NCBI GenBank assembly: GCA_027622375.1
Contig: JAQCAB010000008.1
Span: 1 to 64,000 of the forward strand
Reading direction: 5' to 3'
DNA from: Bacteroidota bacterium
GTDB taxonomy: Bacteria; Bacteroidota; Ignavibacteria; UBA10030; UBA8401
DNA: 64,000 bases
Positions 30,124-39,471 of this stretch are shown piece after piece. The notes under the pieces are model-generated. The model saw only the letters and a program-made list of their open reading frames with translations, was not told the DNA's origin and made no database searches. The position numbers and the translations under genes were made by a program. Each line of letters begins with the position of its first letter. Positions within the stretch are counted from its first letter, which is position 1.

Positions 30124-31245
30124 ATGAATATAGGAATTGTTTGTTACCCAACCTATGGAGGTAGCGGTATAGTCGCAACGGAACTCGGAATGGAATTAGC
30201 AAACCGAGGACACAAAATTCATTTTATAAGTTATGCGCTTCCAAAAAGATTATATCAAGTAACTTCAAATATATTTTTTCATGAAGTTGAGATTTCAAAT
30301 TATCCTTTATTTGAATTTCCTCTATACACTCCTTCACTCGCAAGTAAAATTATTGAGGTTGCTGAAACTCATAATTTAGATATTGTTCATGCGCATTATG
30401 CAATTCCACACGCAACTAGCGCATATTTAGCAAAACAAATTGTAAAAAATAAAAATTTAAAAATTATAACAACTCTGCACGGAACTGATATAACACTTGT
30501 TGGCGTTGAACCGTATTTTTTACCAGTTGTAAAATTCAGTATTGAAAATAGTGATGGAGTTACTGCAGTCTCAAAATTTTTGAAAGATAAAACAATTGAG
30601 AATTTTAATATAAATAAAGAGATCGAAGTAATCCCTAATTTTGTTGATACAAATAAGTATTTTCGCAAAAATAATCCTGAACTACGAAAAACTATTGCAC
30701 CGCTAAAAAATAAAATTGTAGTTCATATCTCAAATTTCAGAGCTGTAAAAAGAATTCAAGATGTTATTACTATTTTCAAAAATATTAACTCTAAAATTCC
30801 ATCAACTCTAATTTTGGTTGGCGATGGGCCTGATAAATTAATTGCAAAAGAATTGATAAATAAATTAAATCTTGAAAAAGATGTAATTTTATTGGGCAAA
30901 CAATCTGATTTAACTGACATACTTTCGATGGCAGATTTATTTTTATTACCAAGCCAAATTGAAAGCTTTGGACTTGCTGCACTTGAGGCAATGTCTTGTG
31001 GTGTACCAGTAATTGCTTCAAACTCAGGTGGAATCTCTGAAGTTGTTTTGCATAATATAACAGGATTTACAGCTAATGTTGGTGATATTGAAAATTTTAC
31101 AAAATATTCTTTACAAATTCTTGAAAATGAAAGTCTTCATCAAAAATTTATTTTAGCAGCACAAGAACAAGCAAAACATTTTGAAATGGATAAGATAATT
31201 AAACACTACGAAGATTATTATCTCAAAATTGTAAATTCTAATTAA
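30124..31245 (+). CDS. bshA: N-acetyl-alpha-D-glucosaminyl L-malate synthase BshA (GT4)
   Basis: MNIGIVCYPTYGGSGIVATELGMELANRGHKIHFISYALP; GT4 SQIESFGLAALEAMSCGVPVIAS. Confidence 0.9.
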   Translation: MNIGIVCYPTYGGSGIVATELGMELANRGHKIHFISYALPKRLYQVTSNIFFHEVEISNYPLFEFPLYTPSLASKIIEVAETHNLDIVHAHYAIPHATSAYLAKQIVKNKNLKIITTLHGTDITLVGVEPYFLPVVKFSIENSDGVTAVSKFLKDKTIENFNINKEIEVIPNFVDTNKYFRKNNPELRKTIAPLKNKIVVHISNFRAVKRIQDVITIFKNINSKIPSTLILVGDGPDKLIAKELINKLNLEKDVILLGKQSDLTDILSMADLFLLPSQIESFGLAALEAMSCGVPVIASNSGGISEVVLHNITGFTANVGDIENFTKYSLQILENESLHQKFILAAQEQAKHFEMDKIIKHYEDYYLKIVNSN

Positions 31246-31906
31246 TAAATAAAATTAAAACTGCAATAACAATTTGAGCAATTAAGGGAATTAATAAACT
31301 TTTTGTAAAACTAAAAATTATTCCATTTGCAATTATCAGAGGAATATAAATAATAGATTTAGTTTGAAAAGTATAATTTTCAAATGAAAATATTAATATT
31401 AGAAGAAGTAAAATACAATTTAATTTATAAATTATATTTGTGTGTTCACTAAATATTTTTTTCTCGATTACACTTTGAATTAATCCATAATAAAAAATAA
31501 CAAATGCAATTGATTCAACAATAATTTTATTAAAATAATAAATTCCATTTAGATTTAATTTACTTCCAAATTCCTTTTGCATATTTGAATCAATTAAAAA
31601 TAAAATTATTAAGTAAGGAATAAAAAATATCAGGTATTTATTTAATACTTGTTTAAAATTTAATGAGTTTATTCCGTACATCCACAAATGACCTCGAGAT
31701 AAAAATATAATCGTTATTATCGATATCAAAAAAAGAAAAATATTTTTAAGTAAATCAGTCGCAACTTGTTTTTCAACAAAAAGATATTTTATTAATATTT
31801 CATTTAAATAATTGGAATTACTTAAATATTGGGTAAAACTAAAAATTAAAAGTATTGAAAAATATAAAATAACTAATTTTATAAAAAGTGTAAATATTGA
31901 TTTCAA
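31238..31906 (-). CDS. Hypothetical polytopic membrane protein
   Basis: 222 aa, multiple hydrophobic segments; possibly CPBP-like but not clear. Confidence 0.55.
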   Translation of the reverse strand: MKSIFTLFIKLVILYFSILLIFSFTQYLSNSNYLNEILIKYLFVEKQVATDLLKNIFLFLISIITIIFLSRGHLWMYGINSLNFKQVLNKYLIFFIPYLIILFLIDSNMQKEFGSKLNLNGIYYFNKIIVESIAFVIFYYGLIQSVIEKKIFSEHTNIIYKLNCILLLLILIFSFENYTFQTKSIIYIPLIIANGIIFSFTKSLLIPLIAQIVIAVLILFIN

Positions 31907-31908
31907 GT

Positions 31909-34092
31909 TTATCTCAATTTTAAATTTGCATATTTTAATAATAAATTTTTAGTTCCCATTTCATCAAATGAAACAGTTACTTTTGTATTATCCCCTTTTC
32001 CAACAACTAACATTACTTTTCCATTACCAAAAGTTTCATGTGTTACGAGGGTTCCTCTTTTGATTTTTGAAGTATTATCCAAATCATTTAAAATATAATT
32101 TTCTTGTGAAAAATATTTTTCTGTTGAATCAATTTCGGTTTTATAATTTGTTGAATACTTCTTTGCATGAAGCCTTTTTTTAGATTCAATCATTGTAAAT
32201 TTTTTATCAATCTCATCTAAAAATCTTGAAGGGACTGAATATGAAATTTCACCAAATCTATAACGGAAGCGAGCATAAGTTAAATAAAGTTTTTTCATTG
32301 CTCGTGTCATTCCTACGTACATTAGCCTTCGCTCTTCCTCAACTTCATCACTACTTTGCAAAGTATGACTTAATGGCAATAATCCTTCTTCCAAGCCTGT
32401 TATAAAAACCAATGGAAATTCTAAACCTTTTGCTGCATGCAAAGTCATTAAAGTAATTTTATTTGCGGTAAGATTTTTATCTGTAGAAGACATTAACGAA
32501 ACTTCTTCTAAAAAATTTGTTAATGTTGGTTCTTCTCGGGTATCGCAGAATTCAGTAAATGCTGAAAGTAATTCCTGAATATTTTCCCAGCGATTCATTG
32601 CTTCAACTGTTCCCTCTTCTTTCAAAAGTTTAAGAATTCCAGTTTCTTCTACAATTGATCTACCGAGTTCGCTTAACGAAATTTTATTTTGCAATTTTTG
32701 ATATTTATCAATCATCTTCCAGAATTCTGAAATTGTTTTTTTATTTCTTTCGGCAACATCTATTTTATCTATTTTTGATAATGCTTCAAATAATGTGATT
32801 TTATTTTCTTTTGCAAAATTTAGTAATTTTTGTTCGGCCGTTTCTCCAATTCCTCGCGCTGGATAATTTATTATTCTACTTAAACTTTCTTCATCGGCAG
32901 GATTTATTAATATTTTTAAATATGCCAGAACATCTTTAATTTCTTTTCGTTTGTAAAATTCTATGCCACCAACAATTTCATATGCATAACCTTGTCGGCG
33001 TAATGAATCTTCCAAAGTTCGAGATTGAGAATTTGTTCGGTATAGAATTGCGATATCATTTAAATTTATATTTCGTGAATTTATTTCAAGTTGAAGTTTT
33101 GTTACAATTTGAAGCGCTTCTTCTCTATCATCATCTGTTTCTAAAACAGTTATATAATCTCCATTTTCATTTTCTGTCCAGAGATTCTTTTTAATTTGAT
33201 TAACATTTTTTTCAATCAAACTATTCGCGCAATTTAAAATGGTTTTTGTTGAACGATAGTTTTGTTCAAGTCTAAATAATTTTGTTCCCGCATAATCTTT
33301 TTCAAAATCAAATATGTTATTAATATTTGCACCCCTGAATGAATAAATACTTTGTGCATCATCGCCAACAATGCAAATATTATTAAATTTTCGAGCGAGT
33401 AAATGTATTAAAACATATTGTGCTTTATTTGTATCTTGAAATTCATCAATATTTAAATATTGAAATCTATATTGATATTTTTCTAAAGTAATTTTATTTT
33501 TCGTAAATAATTCAATTGGCTTTAAAAGTAAATCATCAAAATCCATACAATTATTTTTCAACATCTTAGTTTGATATTCGCGGAATATTTTACAGCAATT
33601 AATATCAATCGGTAGATAAGCTGACTTTTCAAGTTCATCAACAGTAATTAAAGAATTTTTTGCACTACTGATTTTAGATTGAATCGCTTTGGGGCTGTAC
33701 TGCTGATATGAAATGTTAAACGACTTCATAATCGATTTAATAACATTTAAGGATTCTTCAACATCATAAATTGTAAAAGATTTTGTAAAGCCAATTTGTT
33801 CAGATTCAAATCTTAATATTTTTGCAAAAATGGAATGAAAAGTTCCAGCCCAAATTTTTTCATCACTACCTGTTAATTTCAAAATCCGCTCTTTCATTTC
33901 TTTTGCTGCTTTATTCGTAAAAGTCAATGCCAAAATTTGATATGGCTTAATACCAACTTCCAACATGTGAGCAATTCTGTGCGTTAATACACGTGTTTTA
34001 CCACTTCCAGCTCCCGCAATTATCATCACTGGACCATCAATTACACTTGCTGCTTCTTTTTGTGAAATATTTAAATTATCTAAAACATTCAT
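31909..34092 (-). CDS. UvrD/PcrA-type DNA helicase
   Basis: 727 aa; AGAGSGKTRVLTHRIA, LTFTNKAAKEMKERI, VGDDAQSIYSFRGA, LMTLHAAKGLEFP. Confidence 0.94.
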   Translation of the reverse strand: MNVLDNLNISQKEAASVIDGPVMIIAGAGSGKTRVLTHRIAHMLEVGIKPYQILALTFTNKAAKEMKERILKLTGSDEKIWAGTFHSIFAKILRFESEQIGFTKSFTIYDVEESLNVIKSIMKSFNISYQQYSPKAIQSKISSAKNSLITVDELEKSAYLPIDINCCKIFREYQTKMLKNNCMDFDDLLLKPIELFTKNKITLEKYQYRFQYLNIDEFQDTNKAQYVLIHLLARKFNNICIVGDDAQSIYSFRGANINNIFDFEKDYAGTKLFRLEQNYRSTKTILNCANSLIEKNVNQIKKNLWTENENGDYITVLETDDDREEALQIVTKLQLEINSRNINLNDIAILYRTNSQSRTLEDSLRRQGYAYEIVGGIEFYKRKEIKDVLAYLKILINPADEESLSRIINYPARGIGETAEQKLLNFAKENKITLFEALSKIDKIDVAERNKKTISEFWKMIDKYQKLQNKISLSELGRSIVEETGILKLLKEEGTVEAMNRWENIQELLSAFTEFCDTREEPTLTNFLEEVSLMSSTDKNLTANKITLMTLHAAKGLEFPLVFITGLEEGLLPLSHTLQSSDEVEEERRLMYVGMTRAMKKLYLTYARFRYRFGEISYSVPSRFLDEIDKKFTMIESKKRLHAKKYSTNYKTEIDSTEKYFSQENYILNDLDNTSKIKRGTLVTHETFGNGKVMLVVGKGDNTKVTVSFDEMGTKNLLLKYANLKLR

Positions 34093-34107
34093 TTTACAAA
34101 TTCAATT

Positions 34108-34620
34108 TTAATTTGAGAACTCATTTTCTAAGTTTAGTAATAATTTTTTAATTCTAATTCCACCTGAATAACCTCCGAGTGAACCATTTGTTGCAATTAC
34201 TCGATGGCATGGAATAATAATTGCTACAGGATTTTTTCCAATCGCATTTCCAACTGCACGATAACTTTTTTTATGATTTATTTTTTCTGCCAATTGTTTA
34301 TATGAGATTATTTGAGAAAAAGGAATTTTTAATAACTCAACCCATATTTTTCTTTGAAATTTTGTCCCTCTTAAATCATAGTTGCAATTAAATCTACGTA
34401 ATTTATTTTCAAAATATTTTTTTAATTCTTTGTGAATATATTTGTTTTTTGAATCATCTTTAATTATCTCAAAAGGATTGAAATATTTTTTAAACCATTT
34501 TATAATTAATTCATATTTTTGGTTTGGAAGCCCCAAATAACAAATTCCTTTATTAGTTGAAAATATTTTAAGATTACCCACTTCATAATTATAAACCGAA
34601 TAATATATTTTGTTCATCAA
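34108..34620 (-). CDS. ogt: Methylated-DNA--protein-cysteine methyltransferase
   Basis: VAIIIPCHRVIATNGSLGGYSGG active-site motif. Confidence 0.9.
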   Translation of the reverse strand: MMNKIYYSVYNYEVGNLKIFSTNKGICYLGLPNQKYELIIKWFKKYFNPFEIIKDDSKNKYIHKELKKYFENKLRRFNCNYDLRGTKFQRKIWVELLKIPFSQIISYKQLAEKINHKKSYRAVGNAIGKNPVAIIIPCHRVIATNGSLGGYSGGIRIKKLLLNLENEFSN

Positions 34621-34621
34621 G

Positions 34622-35194
34622 CTATAAATATAAATTTTTTTGGATAATATATTTACGAACTTTTAAAGCTACCAACTCTTCAATTGATTCTCCATTTTTA
34701 ATTTTATCTCGAATTAGAGAAGAAGAGATCGGAATATTCGGAATTGTTACTTTAATATAATCAGAAATAATATTTTCATTTATCTTTTCATCTCCACGAT
34801 TCATTACAACTAATTTTCCATAATTATTTAGCTTCTGATAATTCTTCCATTTTGTCAAATTATTAAAACTATCAACACCAATTATTAAATAATAATTTAT
34901 TTCAGGATTCATTTTTTTAAAATATTTTAAAGTGTCTATTGTAAAAGAAATATCCTTCTTTTCAGCTTCAAACGTAGAAATCTCAAAAAGCGTATTATCT
35001 TCAATTGCAATTTTAAGCATTTTAACTCTTTCATTAATAAAACTTTCTTCACCTTCATTTTTTAATGGCGAGATGAATGCTGGAATAAAAATTATTTTTT
35101 CTAACCCCAATTCCTTCAAAACTGACTCTGCAGCATAATAATGTCCCAAATGAGGAGGATTAAAAGTTCCTCCAAATAATCCAATCTTATTCAT
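34622..35194 (-). CDS. nadD: Nicotinate-nucleotide adenylyltransferase
   Basis: IGLFGGTFNPPHLGHYYAAE ... ISSSLIRDKIKNGES. Confidence 0.92.
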   Translation of the reverse strand: MNKIGLFGGTFNPPHLGHYYAAESVLKELGLEKIIFIPAFISPLKNEGEESFINERVKMLKIAIEDNTLFEISTFEAEKKDISFTIDTLKYFKKMNPEINYYLIIGVDSFNNLTKWKNYQKLNNYGKLVVMNRGDEKINENIISDYIKVTIPNIPISSSLIRDKIKNGESIEELVALKVRKYIIQKNLYL

Positions 35195-35211
35195 TTAACA
35201 ATATTTTTAAA

Positions 35212-35862
35212 CTATTTGATAAATTTTTCTATAATATCCATCTCTATAATTGCACTGTCAAATCCAGACTCACTAATTTGTTTAATTTGATGTTCGGTTC
35301 TTATTCCATAAGTGCAAAAAGTAAAAATGCTATTTGGTATATTTCTACGAAGTCTTAATGAGTTTTGTAAATTTATATTAATCTGATTTGAATAATCATT
35401 CATAACTGAAATATTTGTTGCTCCAATTGAAATTGCTATTTCAATTTTCTTTTTTACTGACGAATTAATAATAAGTGGGTAATTTATTTTTAAAGATTCA
35501 GCAACCATATCAGACATTAAATTAATTGGCATATCACTAAAATCAATAATGTGCGCAGTCATTTCATTTTGTTTTTCTGATGTAAGTTGATTGTCATTTT
35601 GGATTTTAGATTTAATTATAATTTTATTCAATACATTTATTTTTGTTTGAACTATTAATTTTTTTACATCATCCCATATTAAATCATCCAAATTGATTAC
35701 AACATTTTTGAATCCAGATTTGTATAAATATTCTAATTTAAATTGAAGGGATTCAGCTTTTTTATTTGCCAATAACTTTTTTAAATTAATTTCAGGAATT
35801 ATAATAATATCATTTTCTAAATTATTATCTGAAGTTAATATTTTTCGCAAGTTAGCTCTCAT
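35212..35862 (-). CDS. Degenerate indole-3-glycerol-phosphate synthase (TrpC)-like TIM-barrel protein
   Basis: C-terminal AISIGATNISVMNDYSNQININLQNSLRLRRNIPNSIFTFCTYGIRTEHQIKQISESGFDSAII aligns by eye to the TrpC ALxLGAxxIGINNRDLxTF..LxxTxxLxxxIPxxxxxVxESGIxxxxDxxxLxxAGxDAxLVG block. Confidence 0.55.
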   Translation of the reverse strand: MRANLRKILTSDNNLENDIIIIPEINLKKLLANKKAESLQFKLEYLYKSGFKNVVINLDDLIWDDVKKLIVQTKINVLNKIIIKSKIQNDNQLTSEKQNEMTAHIIDFSDMPINLMSDMVAESLKINYPLIINSSVKKKIEIAISIGATNISVMNDYSNQININLQNSLRLRRNIPNSIFTFCTYGIRTEHQIKQISESGFDSAIIEMDIIEKFIK

Positions 35863-36674
35863 TTTATATTGATTTTAATTTGTCTAATTCTGCGAGGTGA
35901 ACTTGCTTCAATTATAAATACTATTTTTTTATATTTAATTTCTTCTTTTAATTCAGGAATTTTACCGGTTATTTTGTGAAGAAATCCACTTAATGTAGAG
36001 TATTCCTTACTTTCAGGTATTTTCTCTGGAAATAATAAATTAAAATCTTCAATTCTTAATTTTCCTGAAACTATATCTGATCCATCTTTTGATTTTAAAA
36101 TTGAAGTTTTTTCTTCGTCATATTCATCTCTTATTTCGCCAACAATTTCTTCCAAAATATCTTCAATGGTTACCAATCCTTCCGTTTCACCAAATTCATT
36201 TACTACAATGGCGATATGTTGTCTTTTTGATTGTAATTCTTTTAGGAGTTCACTTATTTTTTTTGATTCGGGAATAAACATTACCGGCCTAATTATATCT
36301 CGAACGATTATTATATTTTGTAATTCAATAATACTTAATAAATCTTTTGCATAAAGAATTCCAACAATTTTGTTTAATGAATTATCAAAAACCGGAATTC
36401 TAGAATACCCTTCATTTATAAAAGCAGAAATTATTTGTTCGCGCGTTGATGAAATATTTAGCGCAGCCATATCTTCACGCGAGACCATAATCTCTTTTAC
36501 AATTGTATCCGAAAATTCAAGTATGCTTTTTATTAAAGCATGTTCTGTTGAATTAATTACACCAGAACTTTTACCTTGGTCAATTGCTTCAATTACAGCT
36601 TCTTCGGATATATTTTTTGGATTGCCAAATAAATTATTAAGTAAGCTAAAAATATTTTTGAAAATTTTATTCAT
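35859..36674 (-). CDS. CBS-domain CorC/HlyC family protein (CNNM domain absent)
   Basis: IVKEIMVSREDMAAL, CBS pair, FGETEGLVTIEDILEEIVGEIRDEYD and C-terminal CorC_HlyC domain. Confidence 0.85.
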   Translation of the reverse strand: MNKIFKNIFSLLNNLFGNPKNISEEAVIEAIDQGKSSGVINSTEHALIKSILEFSDTIVKEIMVSREDMAALNISSTREQIISAFINEGYSRIPVFDNSLNKIVGILYAKDLLSIIELQNIIIVRDIIRPVMFIPESKKISELLKELQSKRQHIAIVVNEFGETEGLVTIEDILEEIVGEIRDEYDEEKTSILKSKDGSDIVSGKLRIEDFNLLFPEKIPESKEYSTLSGFLHKITGKIPELKEEIKYKKIVFIIEASSPRRIRQIKINIK

Positions 36675-36695
36675 TAGTTATAATTGATTTAGTTT

Positions 36696-37421
36696 TCAAT
36701 CATATAAAACATTTTTTAAGCACAATCCATTTGGGGGCGCAAACATAACTGGAAAAGATTCTCCATTAAAATATTTAGTTACATTATCAATAGTAACTTT
36801 TTTTCTACCGACATCAACAATTAAACCAATAATTCCACGAACCATTCCACGCAAAAAACGATTTGCATCAATTTGATAAACAAACTCGTTTTCGGTTTTT
36901 GTTAATAATGATTTATGAATAATTGCCATAAAATTATGCGTATCACTTTCGTTTTTAGAAAGTAGTTTAAAATTACTTTGTTGACTAATAATTTTTGCAG
37001 CTTCATTCATTGAGTCAAAATCTAAATCGTAATTAATTTGCCAAGTAAATCTATTTAAAAATGGATTTTTTTGTGTAGATATTCTATAAATATATTTTCT
37101 TGAAGTTGCACTAAATCGTGCCGAAAAATTTTCATCAGCTAATTCAATATTATTTATTGAGATATCGCTACTTAACATTTTATTAATTGCAAATTTAAAC
37201 TTTTGCAAATCTAAATTATTATTTATTTTAAAATTAGCAACTTGATTTTCCGCATGAACTCCGCTATCAGTTCTTCCTGCGCCAATTAAATTAATATCTT
37301 CGTTTAAATATTTTGAAATAACATTTTCCAATTCTCCTTGAATTGTTTTTAATTTATTTTGTTTTTGCCAACCACAATAATTAGTTCCATCATAGGCAAT
37401 GCCTAATTTGATGTTTTCCAT
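36696..37421 (-). CDS. truA: tRNA pseudouridine synthase A
   Basis: GIAYDGTNYCGWQKQ; GAGRTDSGVHAENQVANF. Confidence 0.94.
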   Translation of the reverse strand: MENIKLGIAYDGTNYCGWQKQNKLKTIQGELENVISKYLNEDINLIGAGRTDSGVHAENQVANFKINNNLDLQKFKFAINKMLSSDISINNIELADENFSARFSATSRKYIYRISTQKNPFLNRFTWQINYDLDFDSMNEAAKIISQQSNFKLLSKNESDTHNFMAIIHKSLLTKTENEFVYQIDANRFLRGMVRGIIGLIVDVGRKKVTIDNVTKYFNGESFPVMFAPPNGLCLKNVLYD

Positions 37422-37432
37422 TTAATTAAATT

Positions 37433-38131
37433 TTAGGGTAGAGAAATTGAATAATTAAATACAAATGCTCTTTTGTTAAAAAGAGTATTTGATAATTTAA
37501 ATTCAAAATTTTGACTTTGGAGAATAGTAGATAAGTAGCGCGAATGAATTGCGCTAATTACATGATTTAAAACAATTCCAGTTGCAATAAATTTTAATTT
37601 GTCAAGTGCTTCACTTGATGAAACACGTATTGATCTGAATTTTTCTCTCTCAGCACTTGAATTCCACTTCCAATAATGTGATTGAGGAAGTATTTCAATT
37701 TGCCGATTTTGTAATTGTTCAGCATTGTAATCATCAATTGATTCATAATTACCAATTATTGTAAAATAATTTGCATCTTTACCTTTTGTATCTACATTAG
37801 CATGTGCTGCAGAATAAAGAACAGCATCATTATATTTCCAATTACCGTAATAGTTGCAACCAAGATATAAAGCCCACAAACTTAATTCAGCAGAAATTGG
37901 ATAAATACTTTTTTCAGTTGAGCTAGTTAAAATATATTCTCCCCAACCAGGCAATACTAATGAAGCTAATGACGCTTTTGCAATTGGAATTTTTTCTTTG
38001 TTAAAATTGTTGATAGATTTGAGTCTCAATTCAAATTTTTCATTCAATATCTTCCCACTATTTTTTGAATATGAAATATTCAAAATAAAAATGATTGAGA
38101 AAAAAATTATTTTAAATAATTTAGATAACAT
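37433..38131 (-). CDS. Hypothetical secreted/membrane protein
   Basis: Start refined to ATG 38131; signal peptide MLSKLFKIIFFSIIFILNISYS; LVLPGWGEY motif. Confidence 0.6.
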   Translation of the reverse strand: MLSKLFKIIFFSIIFILNISYSKNSGKILNEKFELRLKSINNFNKEKIPIAKASLASLVLPGWGEYILTSSTEKSIYPISAELSLWALYLGCNYYGNWKYNDAVLYSAAHANVDTKGKDANYFTIIGNYESIDDYNAEQLQNRQIEILPQSHYWKWNSSAEREKFRSIRVSSSEALDKLKFIATGIVLNHVISAIHSRYLSTILQSQNFEFKLSNTLFNKRAFVFNYSISLP

Positions 38132-39410
38132 CGCAATTGCAATATTCACTTTTTGCCGACTTTATAATGACCTTAGAAATTAAATTCTCCAATTCCGGTA
38201 AATAATTAGTTCTAACTCGAATATAGTTATCTGTATAACCTTCAATTTTATTACCATCTAGGGATGATTCAAATAAGACATTTTGTAATTTATCAATATT
38301 CGATTTATAAAATTCTAACTTCTTTTTTGCACCAAGCGTTCTTAATTTTTCGCTAAATAAAAACCTCAGTTTTGGTTCAATTCTAAAATCATAATTAATA
38401 GAAGGTGTTTTTTCTCTTTCTGAATATGTAAAAACATGTAAATATGATACTTCTAAATTGTTTAAAAAATTATATGTTTCAGTAAAACACTTTTCATCAT
38501 CACCTGGAAAACCACAAATCACATCAACACCAATTCCTGCGTTTGTAGAACTTTTTCTTATTTTTGAAATTAAGTTTTTGTAATCGGTAGATGAATATCT
38601 TCTTTTCATTTTTCGCAAAATGTCATCAGAGCCACTTTGTAGCGGAAGATGAAAATGTTTGCAAATTTTTTCAGATGAAATCCAATATTCAAGAAGTTCA
38701 TCATTTAATAAATTTGGCTCAATTGAACTAATTCTAATTCGTCTCAAATCAGAAATCAACTCTAAATTTTTTAGAAGTTCAATTAAATTAGCTCCGTTTT
38801 TTTTACCATAATCGCCAACATTAACTCCAGTCAAAACAATTTCTTTATATCCGTTTTCAACTAAATGGTTTGCTTGCGTAATTGTATCATTAATATTTTG
38901 ACTTCTGCTTTCGCCACGCGCAAGTGGAATTGTACAAAAACTACAATTAAAATCGCAGCCATCTTGAATTTTTAAAAATGCTCTTGTTCTTCCATCAACA
39001 TTTCCAGAAAAAGCTGGACCAAAACCAGAAAGTTCACTTAACGGTGAGACATGAATTTGAGGAGTTCCCTTTTTTTCAAATTTAGTTTCAAAATCAAACA
39101 GATTTAATTTTTCTTTAGATCCAAGTACAAGATCAACGCCATCAATTGAAACAATTTCTTCAGGAGAAAGTTGCGCGTAACAACCAGTAACTATTATAAA
39201 GGCATTCGGAGATTTATTTAATGCTTTACGGATTAATTGTCTGCACTCTTTATCAGCTCGTTCAGTTACGGTGCATGTATTTATTACAACAACATCAGAT
39301 TTTTTATTAAACTCAACTACAGAATGTCCCTTGCTAACAAAAACATTTTCCAATGTAGATGTTTCGGCATAGTTTAATTTACAACCAAGTGTTTTAAAAG
39401 CAACATTCAT
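38121..39410 (-). CDS. mtaB: tRNA (N6-threonylcarbamoyladenosine-C2) methylthiotransferase
   Basis: TLGCKLNYAETSTL; radical SAM QDGCDFNCSFCTIPLARG. Confidence 0.92.
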   Translation of the reverse strand: MNVAFKTLGCKLNYAETSTLENVFVSKGHSVVEFNKKSDVVVINTCTVTERADKECRQLIRKALNKSPNAFIIVTGCYAQLSPEEIVSIDGVDLVLGSKEKLNLFDFETKFEKKGTPQIHVSPLSELSGFGPAFSGNVDGRTRAFLKIQDGCDFNCSFCTIPLARGESRSQNINDTITQANHLVENGYKEIVLTGVNVGDYGKKNGANLIELLKNLELISDLRRIRISSIEPNLLNDELLEYWISSEKICKHFHLPLQSGSDDILRKMKRRYSSTDYKNLISKIRKSSTNAGIGVDVICGFPGDDEKCFTETYNFLNNLEVSYLHVFTYSEREKTPSINYDFRIEPKLRFLFSEKLRTLGAKKKLEFYKSNIDKLQNVLFESSLDGNKIEGYTDNYIRVRTNYLPELENLISKVIIKSAKSEYCNCDVI

Positions 39411-39422
39411 ATTTAAAATAAG

Positions 39423-39444
39423 AAGAGTCCAATTACGGACTCTT
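39423..39444 (-). terminator. Terminator hairpin downstream of rpsA
   Basis: AAGAGTCC-AATTAC-GGACTCTT; lies between rpsA and mtaB. Confidence 0.65.
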
Positions 39445-39471
39445 CAATTTAATTAATTATTTAATAAAAAA

